Source: Sebastes aleutianus (lineage: Eukaryota; Chordata; Actinopteri; Perciformes; Sebastidae). From it: DNA of 64,000 nucleotides. Below the pieces are notes generated by a model that saw only the letters and a program-made list of their open reading frames with translations, searched no databases and had not been told where the DNA came from. The position numbers and the translations under genes are program-made. Below, piece after piece: positions 33,856-44,390 of this stretch. The stretch is taken from assembly GCA_916700875.1 (NCBI GenBank), contig CAKAKS010000067.1, positions 8,149,591-8,213,590 of the forward strand, written 5' to 3'. The first letter of the stretch is position 1. The number at the start of each line of letters is the position of its first letter.

Positions 33856-34735
33856 GGAAGATCAGCAGCTACCCTGACAAGATGTATAAACCCTGTACAA
33901 CAGGGATGATGGGAAACCACTGGAGGTTTCAATTATCAGGCTTCTTGAGAGGGCCACACTCCCATCTCCTCTTCAAACGGAAACAAGGCTCATGCACTGC
34001 TTCATATAGCCCTTAGGGGAGCATGGGATTCACTTAAGAGTGACAAAGGACAGGGGTTACTTGGAGTCTGTCTATCAAGAAGAACTGTTGCATCATAAAA
34101 CAAGCAAGTGTCTCAGAGTGAGCAGAAATAATTTCTGTTAAGTGGCAAATTATAAAAGCAGGGTTTGATCAATGGTTTTAAGACACATCCTCTCAGGGGA
34201 ACAGGTGCATCGGTCAAAATCAAAGCACCGTTAAAAAATGCTGTGAATGAAAGACAATGTGAGGAAAAAAAACAGGAAATAAGAAAGTCTAAGCAATTTT
34301 GATAGAGCATTTATCAACCAGCAGAGTCACAACAGCTGTTAATATTTCACTCATCTATACTGTCTTAAAAAAAAAGATTGATCATAACGAGCAACTTTTT
34401 CTGTCTGAAAAAGGCTTCTTCAGACCTAAAACTTGTAATGTCAATGTGTCTGTCATCCACAGATCATTGAACGTGCGACCTCTTTGCTCATGGCAGATTG
34501 TGAACCTTGTTATAAGGTTGCACATTGACATTCAGGCTTTTGAGGAGTGTCCAGGAGTCAATGGCACGATGACAGCAGAGCCCAGCCCACAGCACTGCAA
34601 CATGTGATTCAGCACATTTTAACAACATGGTAAAAACCACATGCCCTGAGTGTCACGGTATGCACCAACCTTCTTCAAGATGCACAGCTTTGGCTTGCCA
34701 ACAAACATACAAGACAGCTGATAAGAATATTTACT

Positions 34736-36077
34736 ATTAACAGAATATTTTTGGCATCATTGGGCAAAAAATTCCATAATAACCTTGCAGCATATTGTAA
34801 TTCAAGTGTTCTGAGAGATAACTAGACTTCTGCACCACCAAAAACAAGACTCGGTCAAAACCGAATATATGGCTGGACCGTATGGTCAGTATGTGAATTT
34901 GTGGCTAAATTGTTACACAAATAGTCAGTGGTCATGTCTATTATGTTTTGCGAACAGTTTTTCCCACTTATATCTTAATGTTTGACTGAAAGACAACTTA
35001 TAATTAAGCAAATGACATTCAGTAATAGTAAATGGTAACATTTACTAGTCATTATACATTTCATACAAGGTGAAAAGGTATTAGCGTGACATACAGTATA
35101 CAAGGTTAAACCGTATTTCATTTTTTTATTAAAGCATGTGTATTAAAAGCATTCATCATATAAGTGGTGTGCAACAATATGTACATACTTCGCGAAAGTT
35201 TATGTCATCACTGACGTTGGTGCTGCCGTATTTATTCCTGGATGGAGTGTTAATGGAGCAACTACAATGTTAGCTTAGTCTTGCAGTGATCGATCCAAAC
35301 TCCATTCAGAAAACAAGCATTTTAAAAGTTGTTTGCTTGTCATCTTGCGGACAGACCCGACAAAGCATGAATTCAGACTTTTTACTAATCAGCATCATTA
35401 TGTGGTTATTTCGGCACACTTTTGATCCGTTTACAACAACGTCGCTGCCGTATTTATACCTAGATGATGTTATGTTGAGTGTTGATTGAGTATCTACAAT
35501 GTTAGCATAGCCTGGCATTGATTGATCCGAACTCCGTTTAGAAAACAAGCATTTTAAAAGTTGTTTGCTTGTTGTGTTGCGGACAGACTTGACAAAGCAT
35601 GAATTCGATCTTTTTACAAATCGTCATCATAATGTCGTTATTTCTGTATCATTTTGATCCGTTTATTGCAATTAAATCACAGCACAGTCTGTTTATTTTG
35701 GGTTCATACCGCAGTAGCGACGTGTGGCTTGCCAGATACAGATACAATATGTAAATACAGCTCGCCGCCGGGTGACATTATGAACCCAGGCTCAACGGCG
35801 TTTGGTTTTCTGACAAATCTGGGACTTCCACAACATGTACAAAGCAGCAACAGTGGTTATTTCTGGAGGAAAGCGAGGCAGTCTGCGAAATCTTGCAGAT
35901 GCCATTAGGAGTATCGGAGGACACCGGAGGACACCGGAGGACACCGGAGGACACAGAGGCACATGATTTTTTTTCAGATTACATGTCTCATGCACTACTG
36001 TCAGGATATTTTATAAAAAATAACCTAATCCTATTTGCTCCAAAATAGCAGTAATATTTGCTCTACTGCTGCTTTAA
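34736..36077. mobile_element. Foldback MITE interrupted by about 1 kb of inserted, tandemly duplicated sequence
   Basis: The left portion (about 34,740-34,845) and right portion (about 35,885-36,077, ending CTACTGCTGCTTTAA) match the TTAAAGCTGCAGT family. Between them lies unrelated sequence, including the duplication at 35,219-35,665. Four 12-bp GGAGGACACCGG units lie at about 35,914-35,956. Confidence 0.55.
35219..35665. repeat. Diverged tandem duplication, period about 223 bp
   Basis: GCTGCCGTATTTAT, ACAAGCATTTTAAAAGTTGT and ACAAAGCATGAATTC each recur about 223 bp apart, giving two units. Confidence 0.75.
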
Positions 36078-36167
36078 GATCATGTTCGATCTTGTACAAG
36101 TCAATGTGCCTGTTTCCTCACTTCATCAATTATGCAAACTGGTTTACATAATGTAGAACTTCTATAT

Positions 36168-36910
36168 TTTTCACACATATAGCTAAATCCAAACAAACTG
36201 AAAGGACACAAGGTCATCTACAGTTATGTTTGAGTCTGAGGCTCCTATAATTGCCCTAAACTTTGGATGCATCAGTTCATAAAGTCAAATAAACAAACTC
36301 ACTGTGGTCTCAAACGGTAATCAATCACTATTACAGCTAATACACACCAAGAAAATCTTTTTAGCTTGGTGGTTTCACAGTCGAGCCTCGAGGCAAGGCT
36401 GGTGGAGGAGAGAATCTCCTATCTCTAGCACCATCACAAACCATCCTCACCCTCTTCACAGGCAACATAATTCACCTCCAGGAGGTTTAACTCTGCACAA
36501 AGGGGGTGGCACAGTCAGGGTGGGGCGTTGACCCAAAACCAGGCAGGGCACATGAATTTCACACATATAGCTAAATCCAAACAAACTGATAGGACACAAG
36601 GTCATCTACAGTTATGTTTGAGTCTGAGGCTCCTATAATTGCCCTAAACTTTGGATGCATCAGTTCATAAAGTCAAATGAACAAACTCACTGTGGTCTCA
36701 AACGGTAATCAATTACTATTACAGCTAATACACACCAAGAAAATCGTTTTAGCCTGGTGGTTTCACAGTCGAGCCTCCAGGCACCATCACAAACCATCCT
36801 CACCCTCTTCACAGGCAACATAATTCACCTCCAGGAGGTTTAACTTTGCACAAAGGGGGTGGTACAGTCAGGGTGGGGCGTTGACCCAAAATCAGGCTGG
36901 GCACATGAAT
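36168..36910. repeat. Recent tandem duplication, period 388 bp
   Basis: TCACACATATAGCTAAATCC starts at 36171 and again at 36559. The units are nearly identical, but the second lacks about 40 bp (GGCTGGTGGAGGAGAG and flanking bases). It lies in usp33 intron 1. Confidence 0.9.
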
Positions 36911-37513
36911 CCACTGTTGTCACATTCCATGTTATTATTGTTAACTAAATGATAGTGAAACAAAACTGCAAGGCACCACGAAATCAGTAAACATAAGCAT
37001 CCGAATAGCATCATTTAGCAAGTAGAGCATCCACAAAAGGGGAAGCATTAGCCGTCATGTTGGAAACGTCATTTTAACTTCCTAGCTACCGGCTTATTTG
37101 GGCTAGGTTTTCAACTAGCTAACATCCTCACAGTCTCCTCTGTGGTAGATGAAGATGTGCTTGCTTCGGCCTTGTCCACTGCTCAGACTGAGCTGTCAGA
37201 AGCAGGCGAGGCGTTGACAGCAGCGTCACAGGCTGACTAGCTGTTAGCATTAGCCTGCTAGCCAATAACTGCTCATTAGGTTCATATTTTGCTTAGCAAG
37301 CTACCCACAACACCTTTAATAGCGTTACAAGCAGTCAGTGGATGTATTTAGCCACGTGTAGATAACACTGGAGATGGTTTGTTATTGATAAGCATCTCGC
37401 TACTAGTAGCATGCTACTAGCTAATGTTAGCATGCTAACGTCCCTGTGTATTACATGATCCCTGGCAGTCAGCAGAGAGCTAGCTAGCTATCCAGAGATA
37501 ATATCAGCCTTAC

Positions 37514-37680
37514 CTGCAGGATAAAAGCGTTTCTCGGGTAGATCCAAGTGTACTTGATGTGTGAGACACCGCTTCAGTGAGTATTTAAAGACACATTTCA
37601 AACGACAATCCTTCACATTAACGAGGACCGCTCCTGTCGCTCAGCGTGGTTGCTAACGTTACAGCTGGCTCCGCCCCTTT
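37514..37680 (-). promoter_or_regulatory. usp33: usp33 promoter and non-coding first exon
   Basis: On the minus strand, CCTGCAG is followed by GTAAGGCT, a good donor whose last exon base is 37514. The exon would join the acceptor at 32170 and carries no start codon in the coding frame. Upstream on the minus strand is a GC box (GGGGCGG, about 37671-37678). The transcription start is not defined by sequence and probably lies at about 37,620-37,670. A minisatellite begins only about 20-50 bp further upstream. Confidence 0.7.
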
Positions 37681-37699
37681 CCGGTTAAAAAAACACGCA

Positions 37700-39095
37700 T
37701 CACCCTCATCCGTCCTCATCCTACTGTAAACATTACATTACATCTTTACATTTATCCTCATCCGTCCTACTGTAAACATTACATTACATCTTTACATTTA
37801 TCCTCATCCATCCTACTGTGAACATTACATTACATCTTTACATTTATCCTCATCCGTCCCACTGTAAACATTACATTACATCTTTACATTTATCCTCATC
37901 CGTCCTACTGTAAACATTACATTACATCTTTACATTTATCCTCATCCGTCCCACTGTAAACATTACATTACATCTTTACATTTATCCTCATCCATCCTAC
38001 TGTAAACATTACATTACATCTTTACATTTATCCTCATCCATCCCACTGTAAACATTACACTACATCTTTACATTTATCCTCATCCGTCCCACTGTAAACA
38101 TTACATTACATCTTTACATTTATCCTCATCCGTCCTCATCCTACTGTAAACATTACATTACATCTTTACATTTATCCTCATCCATCCCACTGTAAACATT
38201 ACACTACATCTTTACATTTATCCTCATCCATCCTACTGTAAACATTACATTACATCTTTACATTTATCCTCATCCATCCTACTGTAAACATTACATTACA
38301 TCTTTACATTTATCCTCATCCATCCCACTGTAAACATTACATTACATCTTTACATTTATCCTCATCCGTCCTACTGTGAACATTACATTACATCTTTACA
38401 TTTATCCTCATCCATCCCACTGTAAACATTACATTACATCTTTACATTTATCCTCATCCATCCCACTGTAAACATTACACTATATCTTTACATGTATCCC
38501 TCCCCATCCCATCCCACTGTAAATATCCCACTGTAAACATTACATTACATCTTTACATTTATCCTCATCCATCCCACTGTGAACATTACACTATATCATT
38601 ACAGTTAATCCCTCCCCATCCCACTGTAAACATTACACTAGATCTATACATTTATCCTCCTCATCCCACTGTCAACATTACATCTTTACATTTATCCCTC
38701 CCCATCCCACTGTAAACATCCCACTGTAAACATTACACTAGATCTATACATTTATCCTCCTCATCCCACTGTCAACATGACATCTTTACATTTATCCCTC
38801 CCATCCCACTGTAAACATTACACTGTAAACATTACACTAGATCTTTACATTTATCCCTCCCCTCCCTACTGTAAACATTGCACTAGATCTTTACATTTAT
38901 CCCTCCCATCCCACTATAAACATTACACTGTAAACATTACACTAGATCTTTACATTTATCCCTCCCCTCCCTACTGTAAACATTACACTAGATCTTTACA
39001 TTTATCCCTCCCGATCCCACTGTAAACATTACACTAGATCTTTACATGTATCCCTCCCCATCCCACTGTAAACATTACATTAGATCTTTACATTT
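37700..39095. repeat. 46-bp minisatellite between the usp33 and miga1 promoters
   Basis: The unit ACTGTAAACATTACATTACA continues as TCTTTACATTTATCCTCATC plus CRTCCY. CATCTTTACA recurs at 37741, 37787 and 37833, exactly 46 bp apart. About 17 regular units reach about 38,500, followed by about a dozen shorter or variant units to 39,095. Confidence 0.95.
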
Positions 39096-40142
39096 ATGCC
39101 TTTTATATTTTTACAGCATCATATTTCTAATAGTATCACAATGAGCCCAATATTAGCAACAATTAATTAGCTTAAAATGTTGACACCGAAATTAATGATC
39201 ATGCGTAGCAGATGTGTATTGTGTAACGTTATTGTAGGCTATGTGTATGTGACTGAAATAGCCTAGAGGTTCTGTAAAATGTAAAAAATACTTATTATAT
39301 TAAGAATTAGTAGGCTGGGGGGAAAAAAAGTGGTGATGAAAATAATAAAGGCAACAACTCACAGTAAAGTTTACCCATCCCAAGCGCCATCTAGTGTCTT
39401 TTTTGTAAAGATTTGTTTACTGAAACTAAATTATGCTGAATTTACAGTGCAATTGCAATATTTATGTACATAAACATTTCCATTTGTGCATGAAAAAAAA
39501 AGAAATTTACATGTAGAAAAAAAGGGGTAATTATAAACATAATACTGATACATCAACATATATTAAAGTAAAATAGTTATAACGACATCTAAATGACAGA
39601 AATGTGATGAAACGCGATGTGATAATAAGTAAAATATTTGACTTTTTAGAGTAAATATTATGGGATAGAAAGTTAAAGATAGTAGATAATAAGTCGAAAT
39701 AAGATAAGATAAGATAAGATATTCCTTTATTAGTCCCGCAGTGGGGAAATTTGCAGTGTACAGCAGTAAAGGGGATAGTGCAAAAAACAAGATGAATCAG
39801 CTAACACAGTAAAAAAAAGGGCTAAACAAAATGTAACAAAATATGAACCATTTAAATAAAAGGAAGTATAATAATAGGAGCAGTATATACAGTATTGACA
39901 ATAAACAGACTATTAACAAAATTGCACAAGTGGAAATGATATTGCACAGTGAGAATGAATGAAATGTTGACTTTTAAAAAATAATTATGAAAGAGTAGGT
40001 CAAAAGTTTGAGATAGAAAGTCAAAAATGTTTTAGTAATTAGTATCACATACTTTTGACTCACCAAGAGCTTATTTATTTATTTTTGATCAATTAACAGT
40101 TCTTCTTTTTTTCTTGGTGGAAAGTGGCCTCTATGTTCATGG
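39096..40142. other. Spacer between usp33 and miga1 with repeat tails
   Basis: Contains (AAGAT)n followed by ATTCCTTTATTAGTCCCGCA at about 39,690-39,760, a common teleost interspersed-repeat tail. About 40,170-40,300 (AATCAGATCAGAATCCTGTT) is a second such tail, just beyond this span. No gene seen. Confidence 0.5.
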
Positions 40143-40559
40143 AAGTAATAAAAGGGACAATCGAGGCTCTCGGAATTTATCAGAATCAGATCAGAATCCT
40201 GTTTATTGCCAGGTGTAAGAGGTATACACTAGGAATTTGCTTTGGTTTTGTTGGTGCAAGTAAGCAGTATAATAACAAAATAATAGATAAAAACGTTAGA
40301 ATTAAAAAATTGAAATTCTACCAATATACAATATACAAAATAAGCTATAAACAAAAATAAACATGATATAAACAGATAGTGCAAATATTGACGTAGTGCA
40401 AACATGCATGATGTGAATTATATGGTCATGTAATAAAAGCCTCCATCAGCAGTGTATTTGACAGTAAAAACCTGACATGAATGTATTTGTAATACCCAGA
40501 GAAAGCCAAGAGGGGGCGCTGAAGCTCCTTAAAACATGACAAGGAGCAATTCTTTTATT

Positions 40560-40682
40560 TTGAAAGGTATGCTAGATGGGCGCTGAGCTCGAGTCCTTCA
40601 CTCGGCAGCAGCTGAGGTCAACCGAGGAGGAGGCACCGGAGGAAACACCGGGAGGCTACGGAGGACACCTCTACAAGTCACG
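40560..40682 (+). promoter_or_regulatory. miga1: miga1 promoter and non-coding first exon
   Basis: A GC-rich stretch rich in GGAGG and CACCGG ends at TCACG followed by GTAACT, a plausible donor. CpG-rich sequence continues to about 41,040 in intron 1. Promoter extent and transcription start are inferred. Confidence 0.55.
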
Positions 40683-40918
40683 GTAACTACGTTAGTACCT
40701 TCAGTTTGTCCCGACCAGTCAGAAAGTAATCATCCGTGTTGATGAGTTGATTTGATAGACTGTTTAATTGAAGCCAGTTTAACAGACGTAGCTAACGCTG
40801 CTAGCCGTTATTAGCGTTGTTAGCTAGAGCAGTTAGCATTAGCTGCTCAGCCCCCCAAGGCCTATAGAAGGAGGCTGGGACACGCGTCATCAATATGTCA
40901 TAGCATTGGGTTACCACA

Positions 40919-40966
40919 CATGCGCAGTAAAATCTGGTCTGCACTCTGGTTACACTGCGCATGCGT
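40919..40966. promoter_or_regulatory. NRF1-type palindrome and a second half-site in miga1 intron 1
   Basis: TGCGCATGCGT at 40956-40966 is a full match to the NRF1 palindrome core. CATGCGCAG at 40919-40927 is a half-site-like copy 30 bp upstream. Both lie about 240-280 bp downstream of the predicted first exon, inside CpG-rich sequence. Binding is inferred from the motif only. Confidence 0.5.
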
Positions 40967-42069
40967 CATAAACCTCACCCCAAGACCGATGTCCGCCCGT
41001 GTCCTCACCTCCGTCTCATAGGCCTTGGCTCAGCCAGGCCAATAACAGAGGAGTGCTATCATTTTGACAACCATGTGCTAATGTGATTAACCTGACTGTT
41101 TCAGAGCTGGAGGGTGCTGCTTGTATTCATGTTTTATCCCTCAAAACATTATTTGAAACTTGACAGTAATTGCTGATTTTATGATTGGGAGATGTTTTTT
41201 GTTTTTGTGCTAATGAATGAAAGCTATAACTTTGGATATTTCAGCCTTCAAGTAGCATTTAAAGCAAAATTAAGAGGGATTTTAAATAAGTTAAAATATA
41301 ATAGAGTGATTTAAAATACAATACCATAACATACAGGTTGACTTAAACAGAATAGACGAGAAATAACAGTGATACCTTTTCCCAAATTGAATAAAGGAAA
41401 TAAATGTACTGTAGAGCAGTGGTGTAACATTAGGTTGCTCTCTTATTAATGTCTATCACGTTCAAAAGAAACTGTATAACTAGTCTGAGTCTTGATTTAC
41501 TAGATTGCTAGTGGCTTAATGCAGACAGGACCTGAAGTAAACTTGTCAGTAGTATATCCATATTTTTAGGCACTCTATCTATGCTTTGCTTGTAAACCAT
41601 CCCTGCAGATGTGATATGTCATTCATGTTTACAAAATGCAAATCAATCAGCATTTGAAGAGACACAAAACCTCACCTAATGAGCAATATTAAATGATTGA
41701 CACAAAAAAAACCCACATTTGGCAGGGTAAGACTCAAATGGGATAATCATCCATGCGATGAGTCTCCTGTCTGGTTTAATTGGATGTTGCATGTTGTCTT
41801 GTCAGCTGGATACACAGCGGCTTAGAAGATGTGGTCCTATAGTGAGAGACTTTGTTGAGACGAAGCAATACTATGTTTGCAGAAAGATAAAGCCTCTAAT
41901 TTCCTCACAGACAGCCACTTTGTACAGGAATGTGTATAATGCAAAGTAAGGCTTGAAATACCTTTGGTGGGTGTGCTGGTAGTCCTTTAGATAAGTGAAT
42001 GACTCACACATTTGACACTCTGTCAGTTCTTTCATGATCTTCTTTCATGCAATAATAATTAATAATTTT

Positions 42070-42947
42070 TTAAAGGAGCAGTGTGTAGGATTTAGTGGCA
42101 TCAAGCAGTGATGTTGCAGAATGCAACCAATTGAATACTAGGGATGTGACTGAGGAAAATTCCCCAACGGTTAATAAACTTGTGACAACACAGGTGTTAC
42201 CGATTACTCGGGACATTTTACAAGAAAAGATGACGGTCAATATGTGTAGGGCGCTTACTTTGATCTTTAACGTCGGGTGCCTGTGTGTCTGGCCTCTCCG
42301 GCGGGGACGCAGGTTTCCACCCGGCGCTGCTCCGCTGCGCACACCGGCTGTGACCGGTCCTCCTCACGGCGATTAACGTTATGGTTCCCTTATAGCATTG
42401 GGTTTAAATCTGAAATATTACTTTATGCTTCAACACCAAGTCCTCCGCCATCGTCTTGTCTGTCAACTCTCTCTCGTCCCCTGTGTGAAATCTGACTCCT
42501 GTTACTCTGCGCTGAGACTCCATACGGAGCAGACACTTTCACTTTCAGATTGTAGTGTCCGTCGTCTGACTACGTATTGATAACACGGCACTGATACGCG
42601 AAACACTGGTAACACCGACTACCGCGGCAAGCCTACTGAATACACCTCCTCTCACCCATCCCTTTCCAAGGGTGTCGGAGAACTATGGTGGCCTTTAGGT
42701 TACGTAAAAACATGAAAGGCTCTCTAGAGCCAGTGTTTGGGTTGTCCATTCTGGGCTACTGTAGAGCCCAGAATGGGCAACATGGTGGACTCCATAGAGG
42801 ACCCGCTCCCTATGTAGATATGAAGGCTAACAAAAACACAACAATTCTTAGTTTCAGGTGATTATACACTAATGAAAACATAGTTATGAATATTAAATTC
42901 CATTTCTGCTAATAGATCCCCCAAAATGTTACACACTGTTCCTTTAA
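42070..42947. mobile_element. Foldback MITE (TTAAAGGAGCAGTGTGTAGG family) with an inner insertion
   Basis: Termini are TTAAAGGAGCAGTGTGTAGG and ATGTTACACACTGTTCCTTT plus AA. An inner segment starting TAGGGATGTGACTGAGG at about 42,139 appears to be a separate insertion. It lies in miga1 intron 1. Confidence 0.7.
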
Positions 42948-43102
42948 TAAAACATATGAGAGGTTGATTAGCCCTACTCTACTCAGGTTAGGCCAGCATT
43001 GCTACTTGCACACAACTGTATGTGAGAGGATTTATGTAATAACGTCATTATATCCCCTCCTGAGCCTCCAAGGTTAAATCCTTGCGTGTCATGTCCCCAC
43101 AG

Positions 43103-43262
43103 CTCCAACGACAGAACGGCGATGACGATAAGAGAGTTGCCAAGTCATGGATAGATCGCCACAATGACACATGAGACCCTCACAAGCTCCCAGCTGTCTG
43201 TCAAGGCAGCTGCCCTGCGCATGGTCGACCTACCGCTGTCCGTGTACGCCTCTCTGGCACAG
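43103..43262 (+). CDS. miga1: miga1 exon 2: 5' UTR and residues 1-33
   Basis: The acceptor is CCCCACAG. The ATG at 43164 is preceded in frame by a TAG at 43152-43154. It encodes MTHETLTSSQLSVKAAALRM and onward, matching the QxSxKTAALRxxDLPL start of MIGA1. The donor is GTGAGG. The coding part begins at 43164. Confidence 0.95.
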
Positions 43263-44359
43263 GTGAGGCTGTTTGAAAGTGGTGGGGGTTTGTCAACTGC
43301 TTTGTTATTGAGGGGTTCTTACTGTTTTCCATATCTGCGTCATGAGAGGCGAGGGTTGTTTGAGGGTACGATTGCACTATGTCAGATTTTTCTCCTTTTC
43401 TTAACTGTATTGCAAACATTGTCTGTGTTTCTGTATCATTTCTTTAGTCTTAATATAAATTGTTGGACCAAAATATAGCTTTTTTTTTTTTACTAGTTAT
43501 TAATAATTAAGAAAATATCTATCTGTTTCTTGTACAAGAAACACAGGGAGAGTATCATAAAACTCATAAGGAGGGACTTAGTATTTGCTGTAACACTCAC
43601 AATACCATTTAATTTCCCAACAAAATACAATTATTTTTTGACATTTCCAAAAATATGTGAGTGACCTGCATAAAAAGATCCACACTGTCTCCAACATGGC
43701 TGATATCTATTGAACTTTTTTTCTTTACTTTACTGCCATATTTTTGAATCATATTTCCCCCCGTATGGCTAGAACAGTTTACTGTAACATAAAACATAAA
43801 TTAAAGCCCTACCAGGATATTATGCTCCAAAATCTCATATACTATCTGGACTCTAGGGCTGTCCTCGACCAAAGAACTTCTTAGTCGACTAATCGATTAG
43901 TATATTTAATCGACAGATCTGTAAAACTGAGTTTCTCCACAAAGACTCACACAAAAGCACCGTTTTGTATCTTGTGTTTACCAGAGATGTGCTCATAAGT
44001 TTCCTGGAAATAAGTCATTATGCATGAAAAAAGCATAAAAAATGACTAATCGACAAAAGAAATCTTAGTCGACTAAGACCAAAATGTTGATTAGTCGACT
44101 AATCGACTAAGAGGGGGCAGCCCTAATGATGTAAAAATCATTATTCCCTATCAGTCAAAATAATTGCAATTAAATATTTGTTCAAATTCGTTAAGCCCTA
44201 ATTTATACTTAGCAAATACACAAATAAAGTACAAATTAAAATGGCTTATTTATAAAAATGCACAAAAAGAAGACGCACACTAAAAAGTCCTCAATTACTG
44301 TAACGTGACCTGTAATAAATTACTGTCACCTTTGCATGTGAATATTTTGTTGTTTCTTG

Positions 44360-44390
<31 letters not shown>

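Noticed and set aside
38777..39025. 82-codon open frame with repeated peptide
   Set aside because: It is the translated shadow of the minisatellite.
37700..39095. Regularly spaced repeats that could suggest a CRISPR array
   Set aside because: The 46-bp units are contiguous with no unique spacers, and the surroundings are vertebrate genes. It is a minisatellite.
40620..40675. Similarity of miga1 exon 1 to the GGAGGACACC units in MITEs at 29,520 and 35,914
   Set aside because: The match is short and driven by shared GGAGG/CACC composition; flanking MITE sequence is absent, so exonisation is not supported.
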